The notes under the pieces were generated by a model. The model did no database searches. It was not told the DNA's origin and was given only the letters and a program-made list of their open reading frames with translations. Shown piece after piece: positions 1 to 6,278 of a DNA stretch of 10,210 bases. The number at the start of each line of letters is the position of its first letter. The stretch's first letter is position 1. The stretch spans positions 1-10,210 of the forward strand of contig CAYGDT010000052.1 in the NCBI GenBank assembly GCA_964348745.1. Reading direction: 5' to 3'. This stretch comes from CAYGDT01 sp964348745. Lineage in GTDB: Bacteria; Patescibacteriota; Gracilibacteria; Peribacterales; Peribacteraceae. The position numbers were made by a program, and so were the translations under genes.

Positions 1-234
1 CCCTCCCCCTCCTTGGCCGCCGGTCGAACCGAATTGATCGTACTGCGACCTGCGCTGCGCGTTGCCAAGTATTTCGTATGCCTGATTGATCTCTTTGAAT
101 TTCTCCTCCGCTGTTTTAACACCTTTATGCTTATCCGGGTGCCACTCCTTGCTGAGTTTGCGATACGCCTGCTTGATGTCCGTTTCGGAAGCACCGCGTT
201 GCAGGCCGAGAATGGCGTAGGGATCTTTTGGCAT
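1..234 (-). CDS. dnaJ: Chaperone protein DnaJ, N-terminal part (runs off the window)
   Basis: DnaJ is the Hsp40 co-chaperone that stimulates the DnaK ATPase and delivers unfolded clients in the cytoplasm. The 78 visible residues begin MPKDPYAILGLQRGASETDI and form a complete J domain: helix II with KQAYRKLSKEWHPDK, the invariant HPD at residues 32-34, helix III AEEKFKEINQAYEILG, and the QYDQFG end of the domain at about 65-69. A Gly-rich stretch (TGGQGGGG) starts directly after it, as in the G/F linker of true DnaJ. The zinc-finger and C-terminal domains lie outside the window, so a shorter J-domain protein such as CbpA cannot be excluded. The ATG has no Shine-Dalgarno sequence; the 12 bases before it are C/T-rich. 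It is divergent from the TSP3 gene, with a 7-bp repeat array between them. Confidence 0.88.
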   Translation of the reverse strand, partial: MPKDPYAILGLQRGASETDIKQAYRKLSKEWHPDKHKGVKTAEEKFKEINQAYEILGNAQRRSQYDQFGSTGGQGGGG

Positions 235-244
235 GGATGGAGAG

Positions 245-250
245 AGGATA
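245..250 (-). promoter_or_regulatory. Candidate -10 element (TATCCT) of dnaJ
   Basis: On the minus strand TATCCT ends 10 nt before the dnaJ ATG, which would give a leader of only about 4 nt. No convincing -35 hexamer is visible; the -35 position falls in the edge of the 7-bp array. The same hexamer sits at nearly the same distance before uppP. Weak on its own, supported mainly by the window-wide pattern. Confidence 0.35.
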
Positions 251-261
251 GCGGAATTTGT

Positions 262-373
262 GAGTGGTGATTAGTGATCAGTGATCGGTTATCAGTAATC
301 AGTGATCGGTAATCGGTAATCGGGCCAATCGAATAACCGATTCCCGATCCCCATTCACCGATTCCCGATCCAC
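262..373. repeat. Array A: sixteen 7-bp units forming an inverted repeat
   Basis: This stretch divides into 16 consecutive heptamers without a gap. The left half reads GATTAGT, GATCAGT, GATCGGT, TATCAGT, AATCAGT, GATCGGT, AATCGGT, AATCGGG. The right half reads AATAACC, GATTCCC, GATCCCC, ATTCACC, GATTCCC, GATCCAC, which is the reverse complement type of the left unit. The turn lies near 325-335, so the transcript or single strand could fold into a long imperfect hairpin. It occupies the divergent gap between dnaJ and the TSP3 gene and explains most of the 216 bases between them. Its unit matches that of array D at 6144-6269. Confidence 0.9.
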
Positions 374-435
374 GTGCTGATATTTGAAAATATTGCATAA
401 TACTATTATTAGTACAGGATAACTGTCAGATTTTC

Positions 436-444
436 TGCTATACT
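436..444 (+). promoter_or_regulatory. Extended -10 promoter of the TSP3 gene
   Basis: TGC followed by TATACT (439-444) is an extended -10 element. It ends 6 nt before the ATG at 451, so transcription would start at or next to the A of the start codon, giving a leaderless mRNA. There is no good -35 hexamer at 16-18 bp, which is acceptable for extended -10 promoters. Confidence 0.6.
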
Positions 445-450
445 ATCCAG

Positions 451-1464
451 ATGATTCCGATCAACACACACTCTTTGCGCGGTGTCATGCAATGGGCAAC
501 ACTGGCGCTCGGTGGCATCTGCGCGGTTATTATTGCCTACGGATTTTCCCAAAGTGGTTTGAGTGCAATAGAGGCACGCCTGATTCCGCAACAGTTGAAA
601 GAACAAAACACAAAATGGCTTACAATTTCACAGGCGCAAATTCTCTCCGGCACAACAATCCCGCAAGAGACCAATGTCATCATTCATATTCCTGATGAGA
701 TAACGCGCATTACTAGAAAGACGCTCTTCGGACGCAAGGGCGATACCACCCGCTATTGGGGATACTGCTTTCCTGCAAACCTCACGGAAGCTGCAGCCAA
801 TACGAAACGCGGTTTCCCCGGGGACATGTTTCTTTCTGAGGCCGAACGCGAAGCGCGCCGCCAAGAACTCGTGGCGCAGCGCAAGCGGACGTTTTCGGTC
901 TTTAAGAATCTGACGGATCAAGATCTGAATGAAACGCAGTCGACTCCCAATTCGTACATTCGCCACCAAGTGGAAATCTTCACGGGAGGCGATACCTGCT
1001 ACGTCATGACCGCCAAAGCCATTCCGGTCGGCGCGGATGACGATGGGGACGGCCTGAATAACGCATTGGAACGTTCCTATGGGTCGGATATCCACAGTAC
1101 CGACTCGGACGGCGACGGTGTGTTAGATGGTCTGGAAGTCTTCTATGCCGGAACGTTCCCGACAAAGCGCGACAGTGACGGTGACGGCATTATCGATGGC
1201 GTGGAAGATACCAACCGTAACGGTCGCTTCGATCCGAGTGAAACCGATCCCATGCAATGGGACACCGACCGCGATGGAATCTGCGACGGACTCTGCAAGG
1301 TCAACAAGGGGCAGGACCTGCGTGGAGAAGATAAGAACATCAACGGTATCTACGAACCGGGGGACAATGAATACGATCCGCGCACGAACGACAGCGACGG
1401 CGACGGCGTACTCGATGAGCACGAAGTCTACCTGTGCGTGCTCGGTGGAGGCGATGCGTGCTGA
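451..1464 (+). CDS. Membrane-anchored thrombospondin type-3 repeat (calcium-binding) protein
   Basis: This 337-residue protein has one hydrophobic segment near the N terminus (about residues 11-32, ALGGICAVIIAYGF), likely a signal-anchor or uncleaved signal. A globular region without a recognised family (about 45-190, with Cys106 and Cys183) follows. The C-terminal 140 residues carry Asp-rich TSP3-type loops: DDDGDG at 196-201, DSDGDG at 218-223, DSDGDG at 241-246, DTDRDG at 271-276 and DSDGDG at 314-319. Degenerate loops (DTNRNG, DKNING) lie between them. In known TSP3 proteins such loops bind calcium in extracellular surroundings, so a surface role is inferred. The protein ends soon after the last loop with Cys329 and Cys337, without a further domain. 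The ATG was chosen because an extended -10 lies 6 nt upstream. The function of the middle region is unknown. Confidence 0.85.
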   Translation: MIPINTHSLRGVMQWATLALGGICAVIIAYGFSQSGLSAIEARLIPQQLKEQNTKWLTISQAQILSGTTIPQETNVIIHIPDEITRITRKTLFGRKGDTTRYWGYCFPANLTEAAANTKRGFPGDMFLSEAEREARRQELVAQRKRTFSVFKNLTDQDLNETQSTPNSYIRHQVEIFTGGDTCYVMTAKAIPVGADDDGDGLNNALERSYGSDIHSTDSDGDGVLDGLEVFYAGTFPTKRDSDGDGIIDGVEDTNRNGRFDPSETDPMQWDTDRDGICDGLCKVNKGQDLRGEDKNINGIYEPGDNEYDPRTNDSDGDGVLDEHEVYLCVLGGGDAC

Positions 1465-1501
1465 TGTTTGTTTTTCCTTTCTATGAAGCCGTTTTCATCC
1501 A

Positions 1502-1530
1502 TTGTCTACTGAACAAAAATCCTGTATAAT
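1502..1530 (+). promoter_or_regulatory. Sigma-70-type promoter of the 1537 gene
   Basis: TTGTCT (1502-1507), a 17-bp spacer and a perfect TATAAT (1525-1530) form a near-consensus promoter. The -10 ends 6 nt before the ATG at 1537, predicting transcription from the start codon itself. The -10 context CCTGTATAAT is almost the same as CCTGTATACT before the TPM-domain gene. Confidence 0.8.
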
Positions 1531-1536
1531 ATTTCG

Positions 1537-2127
1537 ATGCTTACCGTTTTACTCCTTTCGGCTCTCACGGCGCTTGCAACACCGGCAACGGTTCTTGCCG
1601 CGTACATGAGTCCTGAAGAAGTATTGCTGAATCAGGAGCTCTATATGCCGCCCTCGGTGCGCGATTCCCAGAGCCGTATAGATATGCAAGCGCAGGAATC
1701 TGCAGCAAGGCGCGAACGCGAACAACAGCGCGCGTTTGAATTGCAACACCCCACTCCGGAGCCGGAACCCGTTCCCTCCGATGATCTGCATGGCAGCGCA
1801 CAGGCATTGCCTGCCGGTGCGGTCTATGCGTATCCCATCATGCTGCAACCGGGTGCCGCCGGAGTCTCCGCACAGGCCTTTGGCGCAGCTCCGACCGGAG
1901 GTTTAAGTGACAGCGCCAATTTGGAACTGCTGCGCACTATGCGACTTTTAAATCGCGTGAATACGAATCAAGCCACGTCGCCGATGCAAAACGTTCTCCA
2001 TTCCGGTGCGGATGATTTAACTCCCTCGGGACCCGGCAGTATTCTCGCGGCTATCCTGATGGTTGGCTGCGTAGCCTATGTCCTGCGCAGAGCGCAGAAA
2101 TCCAAAGCGATTGCAGGGGCGTTCTAA
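1537..2127 (+). CDS. Secreted protein with C-terminal sorting-signal-like tail
   Basis: I do not recognise a family for this 196-residue protein. It starts with a signal peptide (MLTVLLLSALTALATPATVLAA, cleavage likely near residue 21-22). A charged, Arg/Glu/Gln-rich stretch (about 42-70, probably helical) comes next, then a Pro/Glu linker (PTPEPEPVP) and an Ala/Gly-rich middle. Near the C terminus, LTPSGPGS is followed by a hydrophobic segment (LAAILMVGCVAYVL) and a basic cluster RRAQKSK. Motif, hydrophobic stretch and basic residues in that order are the layout of Gram-positive sortase substrates, although the motif is not canonical LPXTG and ten residues follow the cluster. It could equally be a simple C-terminal membrane anchor. 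The ATG lies 6 nt after a perfect TATAAT. Confidence 0.75.
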   Translation: MLTVLLLSALTALATPATVLAAYMSPEEVLLNQELYMPPSVRDSQSRIDMQAQESAARREREQQRAFELQHPTPEPEPVPSDDLHGSAQALPAGAVYAYPIMLQPGAAGVSAQAFGAAPTGGLSDSANLELLRTMRLLNRVNTNQATSPMQNVLHSGADDLTPSGPGSILAAILMVGCVAYVLRRAQKSKAIAGAF

Positions 2128-2144
2128 CGCACGATGGAACCTGA

Positions 2145-2236
2145 AATACTGGAGTATTAAGTATTAGGTATTAAGTATTACGTATGTAAAAAAAGCGCGG
2201 AGATACGTGATACGGTATACGTACTACGTAATACTG
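2145..2236. repeat. Array B: 7-bp units in two inverted arms before recJ
   Basis: The left arm (2145-2186) reads AATACTG, GAGTATT, AAGTATT, AGGTATT, AAGTATT, ACGTATG. A 15-base A-rich and GCGC centre (2187-2201) separates it from the right arm (2202-2236): GATACGT, GATACGG, TATACGT, ACTACGT, AATACTG. The right arm is the reverse-complement type of the left (GTATT against AATAC), so a long imperfect hairpin is possible. The final unit AATACTG holds the only candidate -10 for recJ (AATACT, 2230-2235), 6 nt before its ATG. The unit sequence differs from arrays A and D but the period is the same. Confidence 0.88.
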
Positions 2237-2241
2237 CTGTC

Positions 2242-3861
2242 ATGATCATCGCCACCCAAACCGAATTATCACTCACCGGCAAGCGTTGGGTGCTTCCGCT
2301 TGAGACCACAGCTGTCAACGCATCGCATGTGATTCTCAGGCTCCTGAAGGAACGCGGCATTGATCCCGCGCAGGTACCGACACTTCCTTCGCCTTTTTTG
2401 TATCCCGATATGCATCGGGCAGTGGAACGGATCGAGCGCGCCATTGCCGGCGGCGAGCGTATCGGAATTTTTGGCGATTACGACTGCGACGGCGTGACCG
2501 CTGTTGCGCAGGTGGTACGCATGCTGGAGCGCCGAGGCAATGTACCCTGGGTACGGCTGCCACACCGCGTACGCGACGGCTACGGCTTGCATGCACCTAT
2601 AGTGCAGGAAGTCATCGATGCCGGTGTGACGCTGCTTGTGACATGCGACACGGGCATCACCGCGGTGATGGAAGTTGGGGAACTGCAGAAAAACGGCGTC
2701 GACGTGATCATCACCGATCACCACCGCATGCATGAGGAAGTACCGCCCGCATTTGCCATACTGCACCCGGCACTCAGTACGATGGCCGAGCCGCATCCTT
2801 CGGGGGCGGGTGTGGCATTTGCTCTGATTAGTGCCATGGAGAAGCAACCGTGGAACGGCATGGAAGAAGATCTCGCAATTGCGATGTTCGGCACCATTGG
2901 AGACCTTGTCGGCCTGCGTGGCAATAACCGCAGTCTGGTGCAGTTAGGGCTGCGCGCGCTTGCGTCAATCCCCTCTGGGCGACCCATCGCGGCTCTCCGC
3001 GAACGCTGCAGCGCCGGCAACGGCTCTCTGAGCGCTGTGGACGTTGCATTTCGGATTGCACCGCGACTCAATGCAGCGGGACGCATGGCCGAGCCCGACA
3101 TTGCTCTGAAGGCATTGCTGCACGGAAACGAATCACTCGCGGAACTCGACAGTCTCAATGAACAGCGACAGGCGCTGACGCGCGAACTGTATGCCAAGGC
3201 GCTTACGGATATCGATCCCTCGGCGCCGTTTCTGTTCTCCGTCAGCAACGCGTATCCGCACGGCATCCTCGGGCTGATCGCGGGAAAATTGACGGAACAG
3301 TTCCACCGTCCGAGCCTTGTCGCACACAGCGATGGAAACGCATGTGTCGCTTCACTGCGCAGTCCTGCGTGTTATAACATCAGCGAAGCGCTCGGTCGCG
3401 CCAGCGATCTGCTGCAAAGTTACGGCGGACATGCGCAGGCTGCGGGTTGCAGTTTTACCCTAGAGGCACTGGATGCACTGCGAAGCCGGCTGACCGAAGA
3501 CGTGACCGCACGCGTGAAGCAACATCTGCTGACGCCGGAGATCATCATCGATGCAGCTCTCGATCCCCGCGACATCACGATCGACTTTTGTGAAAAACTC
3601 AAGTTGCTTGAACCGTTCGGACAGCAAAATGCCGAACCGCTCTTCTTGCTCCGCGGCGTCGCTCTGCAAAACACGCGTTCCTGCGGCACCGATGGAGCGC
3701 ATTTGCAGGCGCGTATTTCGGGAACGAAATGCATCGGTTTTCACTTGGGAACCGTGGAAATTCCCCATGGAAACATCGATGCTGTTGTTCGCGTAGGCAT
3801 CGATACATGGAATGGTCAGAAGCAACCGCAGTTGTTTATAGAGGATCTGCGTGCAGTTTAA
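2242..3861 (+). CDS. recJ: Single-stranded-DNA-specific exonuclease RecJ
   Basis: RecJ degrades single-stranded DNA 5' to 3' in recombination, mismatch and excision repair in the cytoplasm. The 539 residues show the DHH phosphoesterase motifs in order: GIFGDYDCDGVTA (DxD at about 79-83), LLVTCDTGITA (Asp136), VIITDHH (DHH at 159-161), SGAGVAF (187-193) and GTIGDLVGL (217-225). RIAPRLNAAGRM (272-282) follows, then the DHHA1 domain with YGGHAQAAGCSF (394-405), and the C-terminal OB-like RecJ domain from about 430 (LEPFGQQNAEPLF at 456-468). All metal-binding motifs are present and the length is typical of the compact bacterial form. There is no Shine-Dalgarno sequence. The only nearby -10-like hexamer is in the last unit of the upstream repeat array, so the mRNA is probably leaderless. 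Confidence 0.95.
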   Translation: MIIATQTELSLTGKRWVLPLETTAVNASHVILRLLKERGIDPAQVPTLPSPFLYPDMHRAVERIERAIAGGERIGIFGDYDCDGVTAVAQVVRMLERRGNVPWVRLPHRVRDGYGLHAPIVQEVIDAGVTLLVTCDTGITAVMEVGELQKNGVDVIITDHHRMHEEVPPAFAILHPALSTMAEPHPSGAGVAFALISAMEKQPWNGMEEDLAIAMFGTIGDLVGLRGNNRSLVQLGLRALASIPSGRPIAALRERCSAGNGSLSAVDVAFRIAPRLNAAGRMAEPDIALKALLHGNESLAELDSLNEQRQALTRELYAKALTDIDPSAPFLFSVSNAYPHGILGLIAGKLTEQFHRPSLVAHSDGNACVASLRSPACYNISEALGRASDLLQSYGGHAQAAGCSFTLEALDALRSRLTEDVTARVKQHLLTPEIIIDAALDPRDITIDFCEKLKLLEPFGQQNAEPLFLLRGVALQNTRSCGTDGAHLQARISGTKCIGFHLGTVEIPHGNIDAVVRVGIDTWNGQKQPQLFIEDLRAV

Positions 3862-3863
3862 AA

Positions 3864-3935
3864 GGTCGGACAAGTTTGGAAGGTTGGAAAAGCAAATCCT
3901 TCCGACGTTCCCGACATTCCAAACCTTTCAAACCT
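3864..3935. repeat. Array E: eight 9-bp units, inverted, between convergent recJ and XRE gene
   Basis: The gap divides into nonamers: GGTCGGACA, AGTTTGGAA, GGTTGGAAA, AGCAAATCC, TTCCGACGT, TCCCGACAT, TCCAAACCT, TTCAAACCT. The first three (GGTTGGA type) are reverse-complement partners of the last four (TCCAAACC type), giving a hairpin centred near 3895. It starts 2 bases after the recJ stop and ends on the first base of the XRE stop codon. It may act as a bidirectional terminator, although no clean T tract follows the stem. Confidence 0.85.
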
Positions 3936-4159
3936 CAAACCGGCACCAACGTTCCCTCCATCGCAAATACTTCCGTAATCGGCATCTCGAGCGCGGATGA
4001 AATTTTAAATGCAAGCAACACGGATGGGTTTGTATCGCCACGCTCAATACTCATGATCGTCTGACGGCTGACGCCGGTACGCAACGCCAACTCTTCCTGT
4101 GTCATGGATTTCTCGAAACGGAGACGGCGGATGGTGTTTTTCAGCACTGCGGTGGACAT
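3935..4159 (-). CDS. Small XRE-family helix-turn-helix transcriptional regulator
   Basis: This 74-residue protein (MSTAVLKNTIRRLRFEKSMT...) is almost entirely one HTH_3/Cro-C1 domain. Residues 19-41 (MTQEELALRTGVSRQTIMSIERG) form the helix-turn-helix. NPSVLLAFKISSALEMPITEVF at 44-65 matches the rest of the fold seen in compact regulators of the YgzD type. The reading frame is open upstream to an ATG at 4213. That ATG is part of the promoter's -10 hexamer, so it cannot be in the mRNA, and the ATG at 4159 is chosen. It follows uppP on the same strand but has its own promoter. Targets are unknown; autoregulation or control of the neighbouring envelope genes is only a guess. Confidence 0.85.
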   Translation of the reverse strand: MSTAVLKNTIRRLRFEKSMTQEELALRTGVSRQTIMSIERGDTNPSVLLAFKISSALEMPITEVFAMEGTLVPV

Positions 4160-4211
4160 GAGTTTGGGTGGAAAATCGGAATGAATAAGTACACTGTTCG
4201 TAGATTGTTGC

Positions 4212-4239
4212 ATTGTACTGACTCCACTGATGTGTGCAA
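4212..4239 (-). promoter_or_regulatory. Sigma-70-type promoter of the XRE gene
   Basis: On the minus strand TTGCAC (4234-4239), a 16-bp spacer and TACAAT (4212-4217) precede the gene. Transcription would start near 4205, leaving a leader of about 46 nt before the ATG at 4159. This is one of the few longer leaders in the window, and it carries no visible Shine-Dalgarno sequence. Confidence 0.5.
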
Positions 4240-4253
4240 GGAAAAAAAATTGT

Positions 4254-5087
4254 TTACGACAACGCCACCCAAATCGCCGTAATCGATGCGATAAGCAGGT
4301 ACGGAGAAAACCACGCGAGACTGCGTGAGACAACGAACGCGCGAAGAAACACGATGGCGAAGAGACTTGTGGCAAACGACGCAATGACGGCCGGTATTGT
4401 CAGATCTGCGGGTGGAACGTGCAACCCGCCGGTCAGTAGGTTGATTGCGGAGAGTACTGACGCGCCTGCAATAATCGGCGCGGCCATAAGAAACGAGAAG
4501 TCGAGTGCTTGCTTGCGTTCCAGACCCATCATGCGACCCGCACTGATGGTAAACCCGCTGCGTGAGAAGCCCGGAATAAGTGCTATTGCCTGTGCCGCGC
4601 CGATAAAGATTGCAGAGCGGATGGTCAGAGGTTCCGCCTTTTGCTCGCCTCGATGCAGCAACCTGTGCCAAGAGCTCCTGCTGCGCTGCGGTTGGATCTC
4701 CCCGAGTATCAAGATACACGCTGTTCCCGCCAGTGCGATCCCGACGGCAAGCAGCGTCTGCGTATACATGGCAATCGTCGCTTCAAGAAAGTATCCGGCT
4801 ACAGCGCCGGGTATGGTTGCTACAATTAAGAGAATCAGCATGATGGAATTTTTTTTATCTCGCCGAAACGGCGCCATCAGAAGTGTGTACCACGTTCGAG
4901 CGTATACAAGGAGAAGTGCAACGAGCGATCCTGCATGTAGGAGTACATTAAACCCCAGCATATCCGTGGGATCGACATGAAAATTCAGTAGTAATTCGGC
5001 AAGTACCAGATGCCCCGAGCTTGAGACTGGAAGAAACTCCGTGAGTCCCTGCAGTACGCCGAGGAAGAGGGCTTGGGTGAGTGACAT
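4254..5087 (-). CDS. uppP: Undecaprenyl-diphosphatase UppP (BacA family)
   Basis: UppP removes a phosphate from undecaprenyl diphosphate at the cytoplasmic membrane, recycling the lipid carrier for peptidoglycan and polysaccharide synthesis; extra copies give bacitracin resistance. The 277-residue length is normal. Signature one, LQGLTEFLPVSSSGHL, spans residues 12-27 with Gln13 and Glu17 of the (E/Q)xxxE motif and His26. Signature two, IPGFSRSGFT at 171-180, carries the conserved Arg176. Six or more hydrophobic segments are seen, among them 45-63, 83-102, 111-129 and 233-252. A charged loop lies at about 132-154 (QPQRSRSSWHRLLHRGEQK). No Shine-Dalgarno sequence precedes the ATG; a TATCCT hexamer lies 9 nt upstream inside array C. 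Confidence 0.95.
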   Translation of the reverse strand: MSLTQALFLGVLQGLTEFLPVSSSGHLVLAELLLNFHVDPTDMLGFNVLLHAGSLVALLLVYARTWYTLLMAPFRRDKKNSIMLILLIVATIPGAVAGYFLEATIAMYTQTLLAVGIALAGTACILILGEIQPQRSRSSWHRLLHRGEQKAEPLTIRSAIFIGAAQAIALIPGFSRSGFTISAGRMMGLERKQALDFSFLMAAPIIAGASVLSAINLLTGGLHVPPADLTIPAVIASFATSLFAIVFLRAFVVSRSLAWFSPYLLIASITAIWVALS

Positions 5088-5096
5088 GTTGAGAAA

Positions 5097-5102
5097 AGGA
5101 TA
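5097..5102 (-). promoter_or_regulatory. Candidate -10 element (TATCCT) of uppP
   Basis: TATCCT on the minus strand ends 9 nt before the uppP ATG. Its bases overlap the first unit of array C, and the next units upstream repeat TATCCA/TATTCA every 7 bp, so several weak -10-like hexamers are stacked. No -35 hexamer is clear. Confidence 0.35.
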
Positions 5103-5209
5103 GTGGATAGTGAATAGTGGATAAAGTGCTTATCTTCTATTTGTTATCCACTTTGCTTTATCCATTATCCACTTTGTACTATCCACTCTGCACTATCCAC
5201 TATCCATTT
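5098..5209. repeat. Array C: sixteen 7-bp units, inverted, between TPM gene and uppP
   Basis: The left arm begins GGATAGT, GGATAGT, GAATAGT, GGATAAA. The right arm runs TTTGTTA, TCCACTT, TGCTTTA, TCCATTA, TCCACTT, TGTACTA, TCCACTC, TGCACTA, TCCACTA, TCCATTT. The arms are of reverse-complement type (GGATAGTG against CACTATCC), with the turn near 5126-5140. The array fills the gap, ending exactly at the base before the TPM stop codon and starting 10 bases from the uppP start. The right arm is longer than the left and partly has a doubled 14-bp period (TCCACTN TGNACTA). Confidence 0.9.
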
Positions 5210-6130
5210 TTACCAGCTTCCTCCCGCTCCTCCACCACCGAAACTCCCGCCGCCAAAACCTCCGCCTCCACCGCTGCTTCCGCCGCTACCACCGCGACCG
5301 CCACCGATGAACCATCCGCCTATCCCGCCTTTGCCGTACTTCTTCTTCATTCGTTGCAGGAACGTGCGAAACAGGCTGTTATGGACGTATAGTGATGATG
5401 CTATCAAATCTGTAATCGCTCCGATAATGGAGACGACGATGAGACCTGCAAATCCACCGAAGAAGAACCCAAATAGTCCTCCGAGAAATGCACCTTCCCA
5501 CCAGCTCTTGCTCGGAGCAATCGTCACAAGGAAACCGACAACGAACTGATAGAAAACGAAGAACACCAGAAAACTAATAAAGAGAATAATGACAACAAAC
5601 CAACCCGCCTCGAAGTTATTGAATTGTAAGTCTTCATCCTGCGGAGCCGTATACTCTCCGGCAATCTGTGCCTTTATTGCTCCAACACCGGCGAGAATCC
5701 CCTCGTAATAGTCACCTGATTTGAAGTGCGGCGTGATCTCATTTTCGATAATGCTCTTTGCCGCCAGATCGGGGAGTGCACCTTCCAAGCCGTATCCGAC
5801 TGCCATAAACATCTTCCTGTCTTCAATGGCAATCAAGAGTAATACGCCATTGTCATGCTCTTTGGAACCGACTCCCCATGCACGACCGACCTCAACTGCA
5901 ACATCGGAGATATCTTCCCCTTGCAACGCATCAAGAATCAGCACCGCGATCTCGTTGCTCGTTTGTCCTCGGTAATTTTGCAAATCAAACTCCAGAGACT
6001 TCTCTTCCTCCGCGGTCAGGACGCTTGGCATGTCGGTTACATAACCGTTAGCATCAGGGACGGAATATGCGTATGTTGTGGATGCGCAGAATGCCGCAGT
6101 GAGTAGCAGTGCGCGATTGAGTACGTGCAT
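5210..6130 (-). CDS. TPM-domain (YgcG-type) membrane protein with Gly-rich tail
   Basis: The 306-residue protein starts with a signal peptide (about 1-21, ending STTYA-Y). A TPM domain follows (about 24-158): VPDANGYVTDMPSVLTAEEEKSLE, then NEIAVLILDALQGEDISDVAVEVGRAWGVG, NGVLLLIAIEDRKMFMAVGYGLEGALPD and the helix around YYEGILAGVGAIK. Two hydrophobic regions (about 176-204 and 213-247) give membrane anchoring. After a basic stretch (MKKKYGKGG) comes a Gly/Ser-rich tail (about 265-306) ending GGGGAGGSW, a hallmark of the family. TPM proteins were linked in plants to photosystem II repair; the role in most bacteria is poorly known. Genomic pairing with LemA, as here, is frequent. Its -10 lies 6 nt from the ATG, so it is probably expressed separately from lemA despite the shared direction. 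Confidence 0.92.
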   Translation of the reverse strand: MHVLNRALLLTAAFCASTTYAYSVPDANGYVTDMPSVLTAEEEKSLEFDLQNYRGQTSNEIAVLILDALQGEDISDVAVEVGRAWGVGSKEHDNGVLLLIAIEDRKMFMAVGYGLEGALPDLAAKSIIENEITPHFKSGDYYEGILAGVGAIKAQIAGEYTAPQDEDLQFNNFEAGWFVVIILFISFLVFFVFYQFVVGFLVTIAPSKSWWEGAFLGGLFGFFFGGFAGLIVVSIIGAITDLIASSLYVHNSLFRTFLQRMKKKYGKGGIGGWFIGGGRGGSGGSSGGGGGFGGGSFGGGGAGGSW

Positions 6131-6136
6131 GGAATG

Positions 6137-6144
6137 AGTATACA
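6137..6144 (-). promoter_or_regulatory. -10 promoter element of the TPM gene
   Basis: TG directly followed by TATACT (6137-6142, minus strand) ends 6 nt before the ATG, predicting a leaderless mRNA. The -35 position falls inside array D, whose units offer no TTGACA-like hexamer. The array begins immediately upstream of the -10. Confidence 0.6.
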
Positions 6145-6269
6145 GGGTTATTGGTTATCGGTGATTGGTTATCGGTGATTGGTGATCGGTTATTCGCTTT
6201 GCTCAATTACTGATTACTGATTACCGATTACCGATTCCCGATTACCGATTCCCGATTCCCGATTCCCGA
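6144..6269. repeat. Array D: eighteen 7-bp units, inverted, between lemA and TPM gene
   Basis: The left arm reads AGGGTTA, TTGGTTA, TCGGTGA, TTGGTTA, TCGGTGA, TTGGTGA, TCGGTTA. The centre is TTCGCTT, TGCTCAA. The right arm reads TTACTGA, TTACTGA, TTACCGA, TTACCGA, TTCCCGA, TTACCGA, TTCCCGA, TTCCCGA, TTCCCGA. The arms are of reverse-complement type (TCGGTAA against TTACCGA), so a long imperfect stem is possible. It fills the lemA-TPM gap from 9 bases after the lemA stop to the TPM -10 element. Its units are the same type as array A, some 6 kb away. Confidence 0.92.
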
Positions 6270-6278
6270 TCACTCTTC

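Noticed and set aside
262..373. The repeat arrays as CRISPR or as insertion-sequence ends
   Set aside because: Units are 7 or 9 bp without spacers, no cas gene is near, and no transposase, terminal repeat pair or target duplication is seen.
628..1422. Antisense and shifted frames over the TSP3 gene
   Set aside because: They come from the repeated Asp codons GAC/GAT read in other frames, giving Val/Thr-rich low-complexity products.
1464..1500. Rho-independent terminator after the TSP3 gene
   Set aside because: There is a short T-rich stretch but no stable GC stem in front of it.
2269..2847. 192-residue open frame antisense to recJ
   Set aside because: A shadow of recJ codon use; the product has no domain and recJ motifs are intact over the same span.
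4160..4384. Extended N terminus of the XRE regulator
   Set aside because: The extension overlaps the end of uppP, is Arg/Cys-rich, and the ATG at 4213 is part of the promoter hexamer TACAAT.
4234..4980. 248-residue open frame antisense to uppP
   Set aside because: uppP on the other strand has full family motifs; the antisense translation is Arg/Ala-rich with no recognisable domain and no promoter.
5117..5392. Plus-strand open frame through array C and the Gly-rich tail of the TPM gene
   Set aside because: Its sequence is the array translated followed by the complement of glycine codons; no independent coding signal.
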